From Tetranychus cinnabarinus (lineage: Eukaryota; Arthropoda; Arachnida; Trombidiformes; Tetranychidae): DNA of 64,000 nt. The translations under genes were made by a program, and so were the position numbers. The stretch is taken from contig WHVY01000005.1 in NCBI GenBank assembly GCA_022266195.1, forward strand, positions 496,001-560,000, written 5' to 3'. A model generated the notes under the pieces. It had not been told where the DNA came from and did no database searches. It was given only the letters and a program-made list of their open reading frames with translations. Position 1 is the stretch's first letter, and each line of letters opens with the position of its first letter. Below are positions 12,537 to 23,650 of this stretch, piece by piece.

Positions 12537-13262
12537 TTTTGGGATTCAAAACACTATAATCGCTGATTTCAGCTCAATACAAATCGATTGAACATAAATT
12601 TTCAACTGTTAGAATACTAGTGTAAAATTATCAATGGCAATTATCTGACACAAAGAATAAGGTAACAAGAGAGAGCATGAAGATGTTAAATCTTTCAAGT
12701 ACTTTACCAAAGAGTAAGGTTATCCTACTCTTTGTACTTTACTCTTTGATCTGACACAATTGTTTGCTTTAATTTGATTCGATGGCTGGTGTATTCAATT
12801 GTGGCGCTACTTACAAATGTTGTTTGGTTTTTTTTGGATAAATCATTCATGTATTCTGAGTATTAAGAGTTATTGAATAAAACTAGACAAATCTAGATGG
12901 CTGGACAAAAATCAATTCGCATTTAATAATTTATTTTAGTCCTAAAAATCATTCAAATCTAAGTAGCACATGTTAATCGATGTTATACTTGGAAGAGATA
13001 GTCTCACATGTGTAAGGTTGACTTAATTTTCATGCTGCTCTTGTGTTGAAACATTGGGAGAGCTTTGTTCAATCAATAGTTTTCCTCTGCCACTTCCTCA
13101 AATTAAATCTATTTATATTGTAATTTGATGAGCACTGTGCCTTAGTATGTAACATCGCCTTGAAAGCCAAACAATCGGCAATACACTTCAACTAATAACT
13201 TCTCATCTATTGCATCTTTATTTTAAATTTTACATTCTACATCAAATTTACTATTCAACACA
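12537..13262. other. Intergenic gap before BolA gene
   Basis: About 725 bp, AT-rich, between the duplicated VPS4 arm and the BolA start codon. It should hold the BolA promoter and leader. The word TACTCTTTG occurs in both orientations near 12710-12750 as a small local repeat. No gene seen. Confidence 0.4.
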
Positions 13263-16200
13263 ATGTCTCGAAAGCTTCTCTCAAATCAGCAAGCTATCCG
13301 TTTCTATTCTTCAACTTATAATTCAATCTATGAATCAATAAAAACTAAACTGCAAAATCATTTGAAGGTGAGTTAATTACCGTTGTATTTCCATTCTGGT
13401 TGATTTATATGCCTGTATGATTTACTGATGCCTGAGCTGCATTGACATCTTGTGGTGATTTTTTGTTCATCTGTTGATCAATCTGTTCTTACCTTCGTTC
13501 TCTTTAGTCTGCTCTTCTCAAATTTATCAATTTAATGTGATCAAGTTGTGGTTAGCTAACCTTTTTCTGCTCAACTAAATTGACCTTCAAAAATCCTGTT
13601 ACTTTTTGCAACAATTGTCTCGCACTCTATTGTTTATTATTTCTCGTTTTATACTAATTCACCTAATCTTTCCTTTTTCTCTGGATTATCAATGAATTCT
13701 AATCACTTGGACTACATACACCTGAACCACATCATCTAATAGAACCATGAATTCCAATTTAAAGCACATCATCATACTTATAGTGATATTAGCATTAGAA
13801 ATCAACATAAAATCTCAGGTGATGGTCTTTGTTCACCAACATTACACTTCGAGAAAAACCAGCTTTCACCTTCATCATCCTCTTTATACTCATCATTATC
13901 ATCAACCTCAGAATTAGATCAAACTAATTGTAATAACGATAAACCCCGTCGAGTGACCGTTATTGGTGGAGGAAGCTGGGGATCAGCTATATCAAAAGTC
14001 ATTGCTGGAAATGTAACTAAATATCCTGATCTGTTTGATCCAGAAATTGTATTATACCTTCGTGATGAAAACTTAAGGCTGGTCATCGAGAAGACTCGTG
14101 TCAACATTAGATATTTACAGATTAAGCTTCCAACAAATATTAAACCAGTCTCGGATTTGAAAGAAGCAATAAGTCGAAGTGATGTTCTAATTTTCGCTAT
14201 CCCGCATGAATACATTAAAGACGTCTGTTTCAAGATTCCCAAGAGAAGTATTCTAACGCCAAGGCCTGTTGGTGTTTCATTAATTAAAGGTCTTCACATT
14301 GATGGTAATGGAAATTTAGAACGCACCACTCAAATCATCAGTCGAATGCTAGACATACCCGTGGGGGCTCTCTCAGGTGCCAATGTTGCTCTCTCTGTAG
14401 CTAAGGAAGAGTTCAGTGAAGCAACCCTTTCTCCGCCATTGCCATCATCACCAAAAGTTGACGAGATGCTCAATAAATTGTTTGCAACTTCTTACTTCAA
14501 AATATCTACCTGTTATGATACCCCAACTGTCGAGATATGTGGTGCCCTGAAAAACGTTATTTCCTGTGGTGCAGGAATAATTGATGGTATTGGATATGGT
14601 GTAAATACCAAAGCAGCCGCAATTCGAGCTGGTATTAGAGAATCAATCCGTTTCGTATCAATTTTCCACCCTGAATATAAACTGAGCACTTTCTTTGAAA
14701 ACTGTGGAATCGCTGATGCGATAGGAAGTAGCTTTGGTGGTCGAAATCGTAAAGTTATTGAACAATTCGTTAAAAGTACAAAATCATTGGCTGTTTTAGA
14801 ACGTGAAATTTTAGGAGGACAAAAGCTTCAAGGTCCAAGCACTGGAGAAGTTGTTAACCGTTTGCTGGACAATAGAAATTTATGTGATCAATTTCCTTTT
14901 TTTACAACCATCCATCGCATTTGTAATCGCGAAGAAGAGCCCAGAGCAATTTTGAAAGCCTTGGAATTAAGCTGCTAACAGATTTCTAATTAGCATATGC
15001 ATTTAGCAATTATGAAGTCTTGAATTGGTTGTTTGATTGTCACTTATGCTCTATTTTCACCAAAACTAGACTTCAAATTAGGCTGTTCAACTTCTATCAA
15101 ACATATCGATTATATCAAATCAGGATGGATTAGTCTTGGTGAAAATCGATTCCCAATCAACCAATTTAATCTGCCAGCTATCAATTAGTTGAAATAATGT
15201 GATTTGCAATAGTATTATATTCCATATGTTTTACATAAAATCTTTAAGTCATTGGTGTCCTGATGATTCAAGCTAAATGAATTGGATCCAGGCTTAATAA
15301 CTAATATTTGCTCAGTTATATCAGCTTTTTATAAACGATTAACCATCAGTTGTTTTTGATTAACTCTAGTCTTTGTTGCCATCTACCTACCAGAATCTAA
15401 TTCCAAAACTCAATTTTACTGAATCTCAATTTATCTCTGTTGTATCTCAACCTTATCTTTCACAAATCTATTCTCTGTTAATAAAAATAATTATTTTACG
15501 AATGCTGACAATTGCAGCATCCTGGTGTGATATTGTAATGACTATTTTGAATTTAGCTATTTCACATCTTTTAATGTTAGCTAATGTTTATTAAAAATGT
15601 AGTTAAAATTCAACCTTTGAAATATCAATCAAATGTCTGCAGACAGATATAATATACATTAAATTGTTATGAGTTTGAGACGCGCCCATAATCAGAACTC
15701 TCGGTTAACATGTCTGATTAATTTTCATTTTACGTGACCAAATTGTAGCTATTATTACATGGTAATATGACTTTTCTGTTTCCTGTTAATTTATTTTCTG
15801 GTTCAATTGGAATTTGTCTCCCAATGATATCGATTGATGAACATTGTTTTAGTTATTGAGTGAATATTAGAGTTTTCATGTGGATTCTGACATAGTTTCC
15901 AGATTAATGCAGCTATTACTTTAATATATTACTTGCTGAATATTTTAATTGAATATTTCTATAATCCATAATCATTTTCTCCTTTGATTAATCTCTTATA
16001 GCCAATCCATTGCTTGGTTGTCAATGAAAGTAATCAACATAATGTGCCCCGAGGATCGGAGACTCATTTTAGAGTTTTAATTGTATCAAATAAATTTGAT
16101 TCGACCAGTTTAATTGAAGTATGTAGATTTGTTTTTGTAGATCTTAATCAAGCAAATTTTATCTTCCTCTTATCTGCTCTTCTTCTGTTTTCAGAGGCAT

Positions 16201-16344
16201 CGACATATTAATGAAATACTTAATGATGAATTGAAATCTGGTGTTCATGCCTTGGCAATTGAAGCTTTTACTCCAGTTGAGTGGGAAAAATCAAATCAAC
16301 AAATCAATCAATCTCCCAAATGCCGCGGTGGATCAAATAGATAG
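13263..16344 (+). CDS. BOLA1: BolA-like protein 1, mitochondrial (hosts GPDH in intron 1)
   Basis: BolA-family protein; mitochondrial BolA proteins act with monothiol glutaredoxin in iron-sulfur cluster handling. Three exons join in phase 0: 13263-13367, 16002-16118 and 16195-16344, giving 123 residues. The N-terminus (MSRKLLSNQQAIRFYSS) is a typical mitochondrial presequence. SIKTKLQNHLK from exon 1 joins PIHCLVVNES in exon 2, restoring the BolA helix-strand. Then follow HNVPRGSETHFRVLIVS, RHRHINEILNDELKSGVHAL and AIEAFTPVEWE, and the usual SP.C.GG tail (SPKCRGGSNR). The GSETHF block and the helix-turn segment with RHR are family signatures. Intron 1 is 2,634 bp and contains a whole glycerol-3-phosphate dehydrogenase coding region on the same strand. 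The exon 1 assignment rests on phase, presequence and BolA continuity. Confidence 0.88.
13819..14978 (+). CDS. Gpdh: Glycerol-3-phosphate dehydrogenase (NAD+), 5' end unresolved
   Basis: Cytosolic-type enzyme interconverting dihydroxyacetone phosphate and glycerol 3-phosphate with NAD(H), linking glycolysis to lipid synthesis and the glycerophosphate shuttle. One long exon encodes everything from the NAD-binding VTVIGGGSWGSAISK (from 13953) through SGANVALSVAKEEFSE, VEICGALKNVISCGAGI, NTKAAAIRAGI, SFGGRNRKV and GQKLQGPSTGE to the stop at 14978. The frame is open upstream to 13743 but has no in-frame ATG, so a 5' exon must be spliced in. Acceptors compatible with the frame lie at 13742 (phase 0, weak), 13818 (phase 1) and 13911 (phase 1, best pyrimidine tract). 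The only exon found that fits by phase is BolA exon 1, joined at 13743; this is unproven. The start given here is the middle acceptor and is provisional. The gene lies wholly inside BolA intron 1. Confidence 0.9.
14979..16001. other. Rest of BolA intron 1 / GPDH 3' flank
   Basis: About 1 kb between the GPDH stop and BolA exon 2. It must contain the GPDH 3' UTR and the 3' part of BolA intron 1. A 73-residue frame at 15373-15594 is hydrophobic and unrecognised. No repeat or RNA gene seen. Confidence 0.4.
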
Positions 16345-16877
16345 CAATCAAATAATAAGATCAATTATCATGGGATATTTCTGTGACTATATTGAATTGC
16401 CTTATTGTTAGTTCGTATTTCCTTAAAATCATGTCAATTTTATTTCCAAGGAGCTGCCACACTTGCCACTAAATTGTCATCATATGAGTTAGGAGTTAAT
16501 ATTGAGCAATGTTTCAGCTATAACAATAAATAAACTAGGTTTATAAGCATTTATTATCAAACTTACTCGCTAGTGACATTTCTAATGAGAAAACATCTTC
16601 ATTGTTTTTCCCTTTCTTGTGTTTACTTTGTCAGTATTTTATGTTGGTGCTATCTTGTAAAACGCTTTTGATTCCTGTTTAAACTTGTTTCAATCGGCTT
16701 CGTGATTAAATATGGTGTTTATTTAAATCGCTTACTAATTTACATAGCTACCAATGTCGCGCATTTCGAGATACCAATTACCAGTTATTGTGAATATCGT
16801 TAAATTACCATTTTATCTCTAGTTATTACTTTACACTTTTGTTATTGCATTATTTGAACTGTTGACTCATTGACATT
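16345..16877. other. Intergenic gap, BolA to GH30-like gene
   Basis: 533 bp of AT-rich sequence with the BolA 3' UTR and the upstream region of the glycosidase gene. An AATAAA occurs at about 16527. Nothing else recognised. Confidence 0.4.
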
Positions 16878-18101
16878 ATGTTTCTTTTTATCATTTTAAT
16901 GTTCAAGTTAATTTTTACCTCTATCATCATAATCAATAATTTATTGCCTCCTGTGTCTCCCACCTGTCGTTATCCATTTGAGGGATTTGGCGTCCATTTG
17001 GGAAAGTTGGAATCCTTCAATGAGACATCAGCTGATGTGAGAGCATCAATTATTAACCTTGTTTACAATGATTTGCTGATACGAAATTTCAGAACTGAAT
17101 ATTTGCCGCAATTTTCAACGAAAGAGAATACTTATTCTATCAACTGTTCAGATGTGAAATCATGTGCTTGGATCACCATGCATTCGCTCCTTTCAAAATT
17201 ACCAGATAAATCGGTCATTGTCTCAATCTGGTCACCACCTTATTATATGAAAACTTTTTTCCGTCATCTAGCCACAGAATATGAAGAAGCATACTATTAT
17301 TACATCACCAATGTTACTCAACTGATTAAAGACCAATTTAATTTGACAATTGATCGAATTTCAATGGCTAATGAACCTGAAAATCTGATTGCTTCTTGGG
17401 ATGAGTGTACCATGCCTGCTAATCAATTGTGTCGGTTAGCACAAACTTATGACGATCCAATTATTTCTCTCTGTCCCGAAAATGCTTGGTTTTCAGTGTC
17501 AAAAATTTATCTTAACTACTCATATCATGGTATTAACTGTCGACGTGCTTGTCGTACTGTTGTTTCTCATGGCTATACATTAAGCTTGAATCCATTATTT
17601 TGGGGCTCAGTTTACTATGACACCAAAGAGTATCCAGAAGACGTCGAATCACCAACTTGGATCACCGAGATTTCAAGTACACGTATTTTAGCTCAATATA
17701 GCCAAATGACTGAAGCAATTGATTTTTCTACAAGCATAATAAACTTTGTTGGTATCACTTGTGTTCAAAGATTTTATTATTGGTTGGCCTTCACTACTTT
17801 TCCATCAGGAGAATCGCTTATTTGGTATGATGTGACCAGAAATAAAATTGTTTTACCTAAAAAGTATTATGCCTTGAGACATTTCACCATGGCAAGTTTT
17901 GATAACTCTGGACATCGATTCATTTGTTCAACTAATTCCTACTTATGTTTGCAATTTACCTCCAAAACAGTTTATGTGAATAAAGGCTACGACAAGGAGC
18001 AAATTAACAATCTTTGTGATCTTTGTTGTACAACTGATGATCATGATTACCGTTGTACAGCCTCTAATGTGTTACCCCCTCGATCAATCTGTAGCTGTTG
18101 A
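16878..18101 (+). CDS. Secreted glycoside hydrolase, GH30-like
   Basis: Single-exon gene, 407 residues. The first 25 or so residues are strongly hydrophobic (LFIILMFKLIFTSIIII) and act as a signal peptide or N-terminal anchor. The rest resembles the GH30 (beta/alpha)8-barrel enzymes, especially the xylanase/galactanase-like branch: FEGFGVHLG near the start of the barrel; IVSIWSPPYYMK; SMANEPE at 162-168 with E166 as likely acid/base; SWDECTMPANQLCRL; LCPENAWF; and WITEISST at 261-268 with E264 as likely nucleophile. A C-terminal region (YYALRHFTMASF) matches the usual barrel-to-beta-domain transition and ends in a Cys-rich tail. Many cysteines and N-X-S/T sites fit secretion. Substrate is unknown; animal glucocerebrosidases are GH30 but match less well by eye. 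Horizontal origin is possible but unproven. Confidence 0.75.
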   Translation: MFLFIILMFKLIFTSIIIINNLLPPVSPTCRYPFEGFGVHLGKLESFNETSADVRASIINLVYNDLLIRNFRTEYLPQFSTKENTYSINCSDVKSCAWITMHSLLSKLPDKSVIVSIWSPPYYMKTFFRHLATEYEEAYYYYITNVTQLIKDQFNLTIDRISMANEPENLIASWDECTMPANQLCRLAQTYDDPIISLCPENAWFSVSKIYLNYSYHGINCRRACRTVVSHGYTLSLNPLFWGSVYYDTKEYPEDVESPTWITEISSTRILAQYSQMTEAIDFSTSIINFVGITCVQRFYYWLAFTTFPSGESLIWYDVTRNKIVLPKKYYALRHFTMASFDNSGHRFICSTNSYLCLQFTSKTVYVNKGYDKEQINNLCDLCCTTDDHDYRCTASNVLPPRSICSC

Positions 18102-18687
18102 CGCTTTCCTTACATCCGGTTTATTACTTGACAATAAATGTAAATAACCAACACAACATTCCCTACGAGTGTCAGTTTTGTGTATAATGTTTGTTCCCAC
18201 TTTATATTCAGTTTGCTTACATGATTCAATTCAAGTATTAATGTTTGGGGATTTATCTTTGGCAAGATTAAGTCTCTTTTTACTCATCTCTTCACTTTTT
18301 TTATCGTAAGGTCAATGAAATGTTACTCAATGATGGAAATGTACTCATATTTTGACAGCGAGAATAAAAAATTGTTAAAAAATCCATTATTGATGCAAAT
18401 CAAACATGTATTTACAATTATCTAATAACTTATTAGGAATAAGTAACCGTCAGAAATTGTTACTGTGACTCGATGCAAGTTTATTTATCGAAAATCAGTT
18501 AAGATTGTGTAAACTGATTATTTAATATTCGGTCGTAACCATAATTAGATAATTTGTCTTTTCAGTTCCTTTTCAATGCTACAAGCAATTGTCATTTAAA
18601 GAATGTCAAGGAGATTTTGAGTCAGAAAATTTGATCGAAATCAAATAAACCACGATATAAAAATAAAGATATTTTTAATGAGAAAAC
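18102..18687. other. Gap, GH30-like gene to VPS4 duplication arm
   Basis: About 590 bp between convergent genes. It carries the glycosidase 3' UTR (AATAAA at about 18133). No gene or repeat recognised before the inverted arm begins at about 18688. Confidence 0.4.
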
Positions 18688-20398
18688 ATATTGTTGATTT
18701 AATTTGAATAACTGGATGCATGATGCAAGATGCAAATCAGATTTTTCTCTGGGTGACAGGGTGAAATTGAAATTTTGTATCATTTTGTAGTTTATTTCAA
18801 AAAAGAAATTTATGATTAAAATATTATACATTTAACAAATTTGTATGATTAACCTTCTTGTCCGAAACTTTCCATGAATTCTTTCAATTTAACCAAATCA
18901 GCGTCATTAACAGTGGGCTTAGCATTTGCTAATGACAACAACATATCGCTCATTGTAATTATTGGTTCTAGTAATTTATCGCCTGGAACATCGTCCCATG
19001 ACATTTCGATGGCCCCTCGATCACCAGGAGAGCATGGAGTTAGCAGATCATTGATAATTTCGTTTGGATTTGATCGGGAAGGACCTCGTACCTAATTGAA
19101 TAAAAGATTATTAAAATTAATCACATAATCAAAAAATCAATCGTATTCTAGCGAATTTTACTTCTACAAAATACTAGGAATTGATTAAAATATAGTCAAC
19201 TAGTTTCTAGAGAAATAAATTGTTTATGATTATAGTTTACCTTTTTAAAGTGAGTAGCAGTTTGGACTTTCCTAACAGGCTGCATGAGTGCGTCACGAAC
19301 CAAAACACTAATATCAGCACCAGAGAAACCTTCTGTTTTATGAGCAAGCTCCTTCAAATCATTTTCAGTCAGGCTGTGAGGTGTGTTACCAATGTGAATT
19401 TTGAAGATGGTAAGACGGGCATGTTCTTCAGGCAAGGGAATATAGATACGTTTTTCAAAACGTCGACGTATAGCAGAGTCCAACACCCAAGGTATATTTG
19501 TAGCTCCCAACACTAGAATACCATCATTGTCGTTTCCAAGACCTAATTGAAACATAGAAGAATGAAATGTAGGAAACATTTAATGTTTGTAAGCATAACA
19601 TATGTTACTACCGTCATAAAAAAGAATAACAATAAATACCTTGCATTTGAACTAGAAATTCAGTCTTGATACGTCGAGCCGATTCTGATTCATTATCTGA
19701 TCGAGAACTACATAAAGAATCAATTTCATCGATGAAGATTATGCTTGGTTTTTGTTTACGAGCCATTGTAAAAAGACTTTTAACCAGTTTTTCACTTTCA
19801 CCAAGCCATTTCGAAACCAGATTGGATGAAGATACCGAGAAGAAAGTGGAATTATTGGCCTCCGTGGCTACAGCTTTAGCTAAGTAAGATTTACCAGTTC
19901 CAGGTGGACCGAACAATAAGATACCCCTCCATGGTTGACGTTTACCAGTGAATAAATGTGGAAATTTAATAGGTAAAATCACAGCTTCCTTCAGAGCCTC
20001 CTTTGCTCCTTCCAGGCCAGCAACATCCGACCATTTAATATTGGGCTTTTCAATCACAATAGCATCTTCCAATTGACTCATCATTTTTTTCTTGTCTTTA
20101 TCTTCTTCATCGCTATCGTCACTTTTATTGTCCTTGGAGTTACCAACATTCGAGTCTCCTGCTTTAACAGGCTTCTTCTTTTTCTTGCTTAAATATTCCT
20201 TTAATTTTTCTGCCCTCTCCAAATAACCAGTGCAATTTTGTCTGATAGTTTCTTTAGCTTTATCAGATTGGACCTCATCTTGAATGAACAAAATGTAAAC
20301 AAATATATCAATAGAATAATGTAAATATTAGAAAAATATTGTAATTGAATGATAAAAAACAAGGTGTAGCACAAATCATTGATTGAAAATGTAAACAA
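18688..20398. repeat. Right arm of VPS4 inverted duplication
   Basis: Reverse-complementary to 11043-12536. This arm holds intact VPS4 exons 3-5 with introns and 3' flank. It is about 200 bp longer than the left arm because the left arm has lost several segments. About 6.15 kb separates the arms, carrying the BolA, GPDH and GH30-like genes. Confidence 0.9.
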
Positions 20399-20732
20399 AA
20401 TCTCAGATCTAACGCAAAGAGATGGATATAGTTTCATTCATTCATGGTCATTTAATGAAAACTTACATTTTATAGCATGAAGAAAGTATTCCACAGCACT
20501 TCCATACAATCGCTCGGCTTCTTCATAATTTTGGTTCTTATCCTCTTCTGTAGCCTTTTTAACCAAATCAATGGCTTTCTAGATTGCACAGGGGAGGATA
20601 GAAAAAAATAGAGAAAAATGCATAAAAATGAATATGAGAAAATGAAAGAAAAACAATTGAGTGATCATAGAAGGTAAGTGGAATAAAATATCTCAATTTT
20701 ATAAAATGATCTTTTACCTGTAACGTAGACAT
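18849..20732 (-). CDS. Vps4: Vacuolar protein sorting-associated protein 4 (AAA ATPase)
   Basis: AAA ATPase that disassembles ESCRT-III filaments in multivesicular body formation, cytokinetic abscission and nuclear envelope repair. Five exons on the minus strand: 20718-20732 (15 nt, MSTLQ), 20467-20578, 19640-20278, 19241-19542 and 18849-19091, giving 436 residues (human VPS4B 444). An N-terminal MIT domain (KAIDLVKKATEEDKNQNYEE, ERLYGSAVEYFLHAIK) is followed by an acidic/Lys linker. The ATPase core follows: WSDVAGLEGAKEAL, Walker A GPPGTGKS, pore loop SKWLGESEKLVK, Walker B IIFIDEID, SRSDNESESARRIKTEF, GATNIPWVLD and arginine finger region SAIRRRFEKRIYIPLPE. The C-terminal helix ends MESFGQEG. 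The first exon codes only five residues, a splice layout seen in other VPS4 genes. It is the functional parent of the broken copy at 11043-12536. Confidence 0.95.
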
Positions 20733-21336
20733 GTTGATAACAGTGATTAAGATTGTTTTAATAAAAAAAATAGAAACTTAATTTGAGGTCAATCGTCTGA
20801 ATTTAAAATGAAAATAGCAATTTCAACTAATCATTAAAATTGTATCCAGGCGACGAGTAACTCTTGAGTCTTGATCAAATGTAGTTCAGCTACTTAGTGC
20901 TAGATGCCGCTTAATGTTTCAGATTTCACGATTTGAACTTCAAATCTTGCCAATTTGGGCTAAAATCATTCAACAAAAGTTATCGAACTTAATGAATAAA
21001 TATTACAGATTCGAGAAAATTACAGAAGCAAGTGGCTGTGAATTGAATTGACAGTTTAAAATAAGAAATGTAGAATTAAATATTTTAATTTGTTTTAAAT
21101 CTAAGAAATAGATCGATCGGATCTAATAAACAAAACATGCTGAAGAATAATTACAACATTTGATACGGAATAGAAAAGTACAAAAATGAATCAAATCAAA
21201 AAGCGCAATAATGCACGAAATCACCAAAACATTGTTTACTCACAGTTCAGAAGTAAAAATGACTGAGAAATTCGGAAAAATACAGATGAAAATTGCAAAA
21301 AATAGATAACTTAAATGACCAAAAAATGCTAATAAA
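20733..21336. other. Gap, VPS4 to POC1
   Basis: About 600 bp. The left part should be the VPS4 promoter and leader (minus-strand gene) and the right part the POC1 3' UTR. AT-rich, with no ORF, repeat or RNA gene recognised. Confidence 0.4.
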
Positions 21337-22593
21337 TTAAAAATCTCCAAATTTTCTCTCAATTCGAGCAACCCGTTTCTCCAAGGACGTAACGCTTTGA
21401 GCAAGTAAATCTAAGTGATTGAGAATTTGAATCAAAATTGATGGGTCTTTTGATGTCCTGCTGTCTACAGATAAAGAGTCAAGCTGATCAACATTTGACA
21501 ATTTATCTGACTTTTTATCGGCAGTTGGTGAAAATTTGGCGTCGAAAGATGAATCCTTAATGGAACTGCTCGACAATCTCCTGGTGAGTCGCTCTACATC
21601 GATTGAACCTTGTTCATTTTCTAGCATGCTATCGTCATTCTGTGCTAATAGATTGCTATTCCAAAGACTGACAATTGCATCTTTACCGACTGTAGCGAAA
21701 ATTTTGCCATCTTTATTGAAAGATGAGCAAAAAACAGCACCTTGGTGCTCCTGTAGAGTGAAAAGAACTCGACCCTCGAGGACATCAAAAATTTTGGATG
21801 TTCCATCATCAGATGAGCTAATGAGATAATTTCCGGATGGGTGAAATTCGATATGATTAACTGGTCCAGAATGTGCATTGTAATATTGCAATGCCTTATC
21901 TGATCGCAAGTCAAATATTCTTATGCATGCATCATGGGATGAAATTGCGACCAAATTTTTATTATTGGGATACCAATCAATGCAGGTGAATTTGAGTCCT
22001 CTTTTGGTCACTTTCTTAGTTGGCTGGCTATCATATACTCTCAGATCATGAACAAATAAACAAGAATCATCGCCACATGAAGCAACAAGCTGTTCATCAT
22101 TTGGGCAATATTTACTGCAGCGAACCCAATTCATATGTCCTTTCAGGAGATTGATTTGCTTATTCTTGCTTACAGCAGACCAGATTTTAACACTTTTATC
22201 ATCTGATGCTGTACAAAAGAAGTCACCTTTAGGAGAAACATCAACATATCGGATTGTACTGCAATGACAGTTATAAATTAAAGGATCTAGATTAGGTCGG
22301 CCATCCTGTCCTAGTCTCCAAAGACACGCAGTTTTATCCCTTGACACAGAGACAAAATAATCAGATCTAGAAGAGTAATCGACACAATGGACAATATCCT
22401 TATGGCCAGACAATCTATAACTTCGTCTGATCTCGAGATTATCCTTGAATTCCCAAAATATAACTTGTTGATCATTCGAGCAAGTAATCATATGACTGGA
22501 ATCTGGGCTGAACTTGACATGATTAACTTCATTTTTATGAGCTCGATACGAGCAGCTCAGGTATGGCTCAACAATACAGTCAGATGTATCCAT
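21337..22593 (-). CDS. POC1: POC1 centriolar WD-repeat protein
   Basis: Centriole/basal-body protein needed for centriole stability and ciliogenesis in other animals. Single exon, 418 residues. Residues about 10-310 form seven WD40 repeats recognised by GH...WD-type units: SYRAHKNEVNHVKFSPDS, LSGHKDIVHCVDYSS, HCSTIRYVDVSPKGDFFCT, LKGHMNWVRCSKYCPND, KFTCIDWYPNNKNLVAIS, NAHSGPVNHIEFHPSGNYL and LQEHQGAVFCSSFNKDG. After a Ser-rich linker the C-terminus, ILIQILNHLDLLAQSVTSLE followed by KRVARIERKF, matches the short coiled-coil POC1 motif, which separates POC1 from generic WD40 proteins. The lack of introns is unusual for POC1 in vertebrates but not alarming in a compact genome. Confidence 0.85.
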   Translation of the reverse strand: MDTSDCIVEPYLSCSYRAHKNEVNHVKFSPDSSHMITCSNDQQVIFWEFKDNLEIRRSYRLSGHKDIVHCVDYSSRSDYFVSVSRDKTACLWRLGQDGRPNLDPLIYNCHCSTIRYVDVSPKGDFFCTASDDKSVKIWSAVSKNKQINLLKGHMNWVRCSKYCPNDEQLVASCGDDSCLFVHDLRVYDSQPTKKVTKRGLKFTCIDWYPNNKNLVAISSHDACIRIFDLRSDKALQYYNAHSGPVNHIEFHPSGNYLISSSDDGTSKIFDVLEGRVLFTLQEHQGAVFCSSFNKDGKIFATVGKDAIVSLWNSNLLAQNDDSMLENEQGSIDVERLTRRLSSSSIKDSSFDAKFSPTADKKSDKLSNVDQLDSLSVDSRTSKDPSILIQILNHLDLLAQSVTSLEKRVARIERKFGDF

Positions 22594-23650
22594 TTTGGTT
22601 TATAATGAGTAGGAATTTAGACACAGAGATACATAAAAAATACGAACAATAAACGATGAACTAAATTTAACTATGTGTCATAATCTAACCACATTTTAAA
22701 ATTTCGAAAGACCGCTAAACTCTTTTTTTTTGTTTTCACTTCTGATAAGGGGCCATCAACTAATAACGCTTTATTGACATTGTTCAACAGTTGGACTTCA
22801 ACTTGAATCAAACGTAATTTAATCATGCTATTGTTTACTTTTCGTATTCAGGAAAATTATGAAAAATATTTATCACATAAATTAATCATGATCTTAGCCT
22901 TCATTTTCTGAAATTTCCAGATTACAAAAATATTTTTTATTCATTCAAACAATACTAATAAACGAATAACATTGCCAAATCAAAGATGAATATTAATACA
23001 AATTACAAATAATTTAAATGATCTGAATTTTGTATCAATCTAGATAATTTTCTGAATTCAATAGATCAATCAAAACTGATTTGAATTGCGCGCAATTAAA
23101 TTGACGTTTTTAATGAAATGGGGAATATTCGTGGAACAGACATTGTTGCATCTGTTGCAGTTGCTACAGTGATTTATAGATTTTATGTTCATTGCAAAAT
23201 GAATTGCAATGATCTTGATCTAGATCATTAAATATATCATCATGGTACTTTCATACGATAAGCTTTTATAGATGAAACTGAGCTACAAGTTTATAAGAAT
23301 CAAAAGTTCATATAAATGTTGTTTGCTATTCTGTAGTTTTGTTTTACATTCGGAAGCTCCATATTTAAATATCAATCAAGTTTTATTGTCATGATGTGAT
23401 TTAAATTAGCAAGGACAAAGATGTTTAAAAATGTACTTATCAGTTTATTTCATAAGTTAATAAATTACTAGTTAAAATCGAGAAATAAATAAATAAATAA
23501 ATAAATAGATTAATAAATAAAGTAGCAAATCTCAATGCTCATTTGAGCTCAATATGTATCTTCCAATACTTTCGAGTTCGATTGCTTTGTATTCAGTCTA
23601 CAAAATCTTCTCGGATCAAATTAAGCATCATTTTGAAATTCAAACTTTGA
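22594..23650. other. Intergenic gap, POC1 to Ser-rich secreted gene
   Basis: About 1.06 kb. It contains the POC1 upstream region on the left and the 3' flank of the next minus-strand gene on the right. A simple tetranucleotide repeat, (AAAT)n, runs at about 23483-23507. A 67-residue frame at 23554-23757 overlaps the neighbouring coding exon antisense and is not called. Confidence 0.4.
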
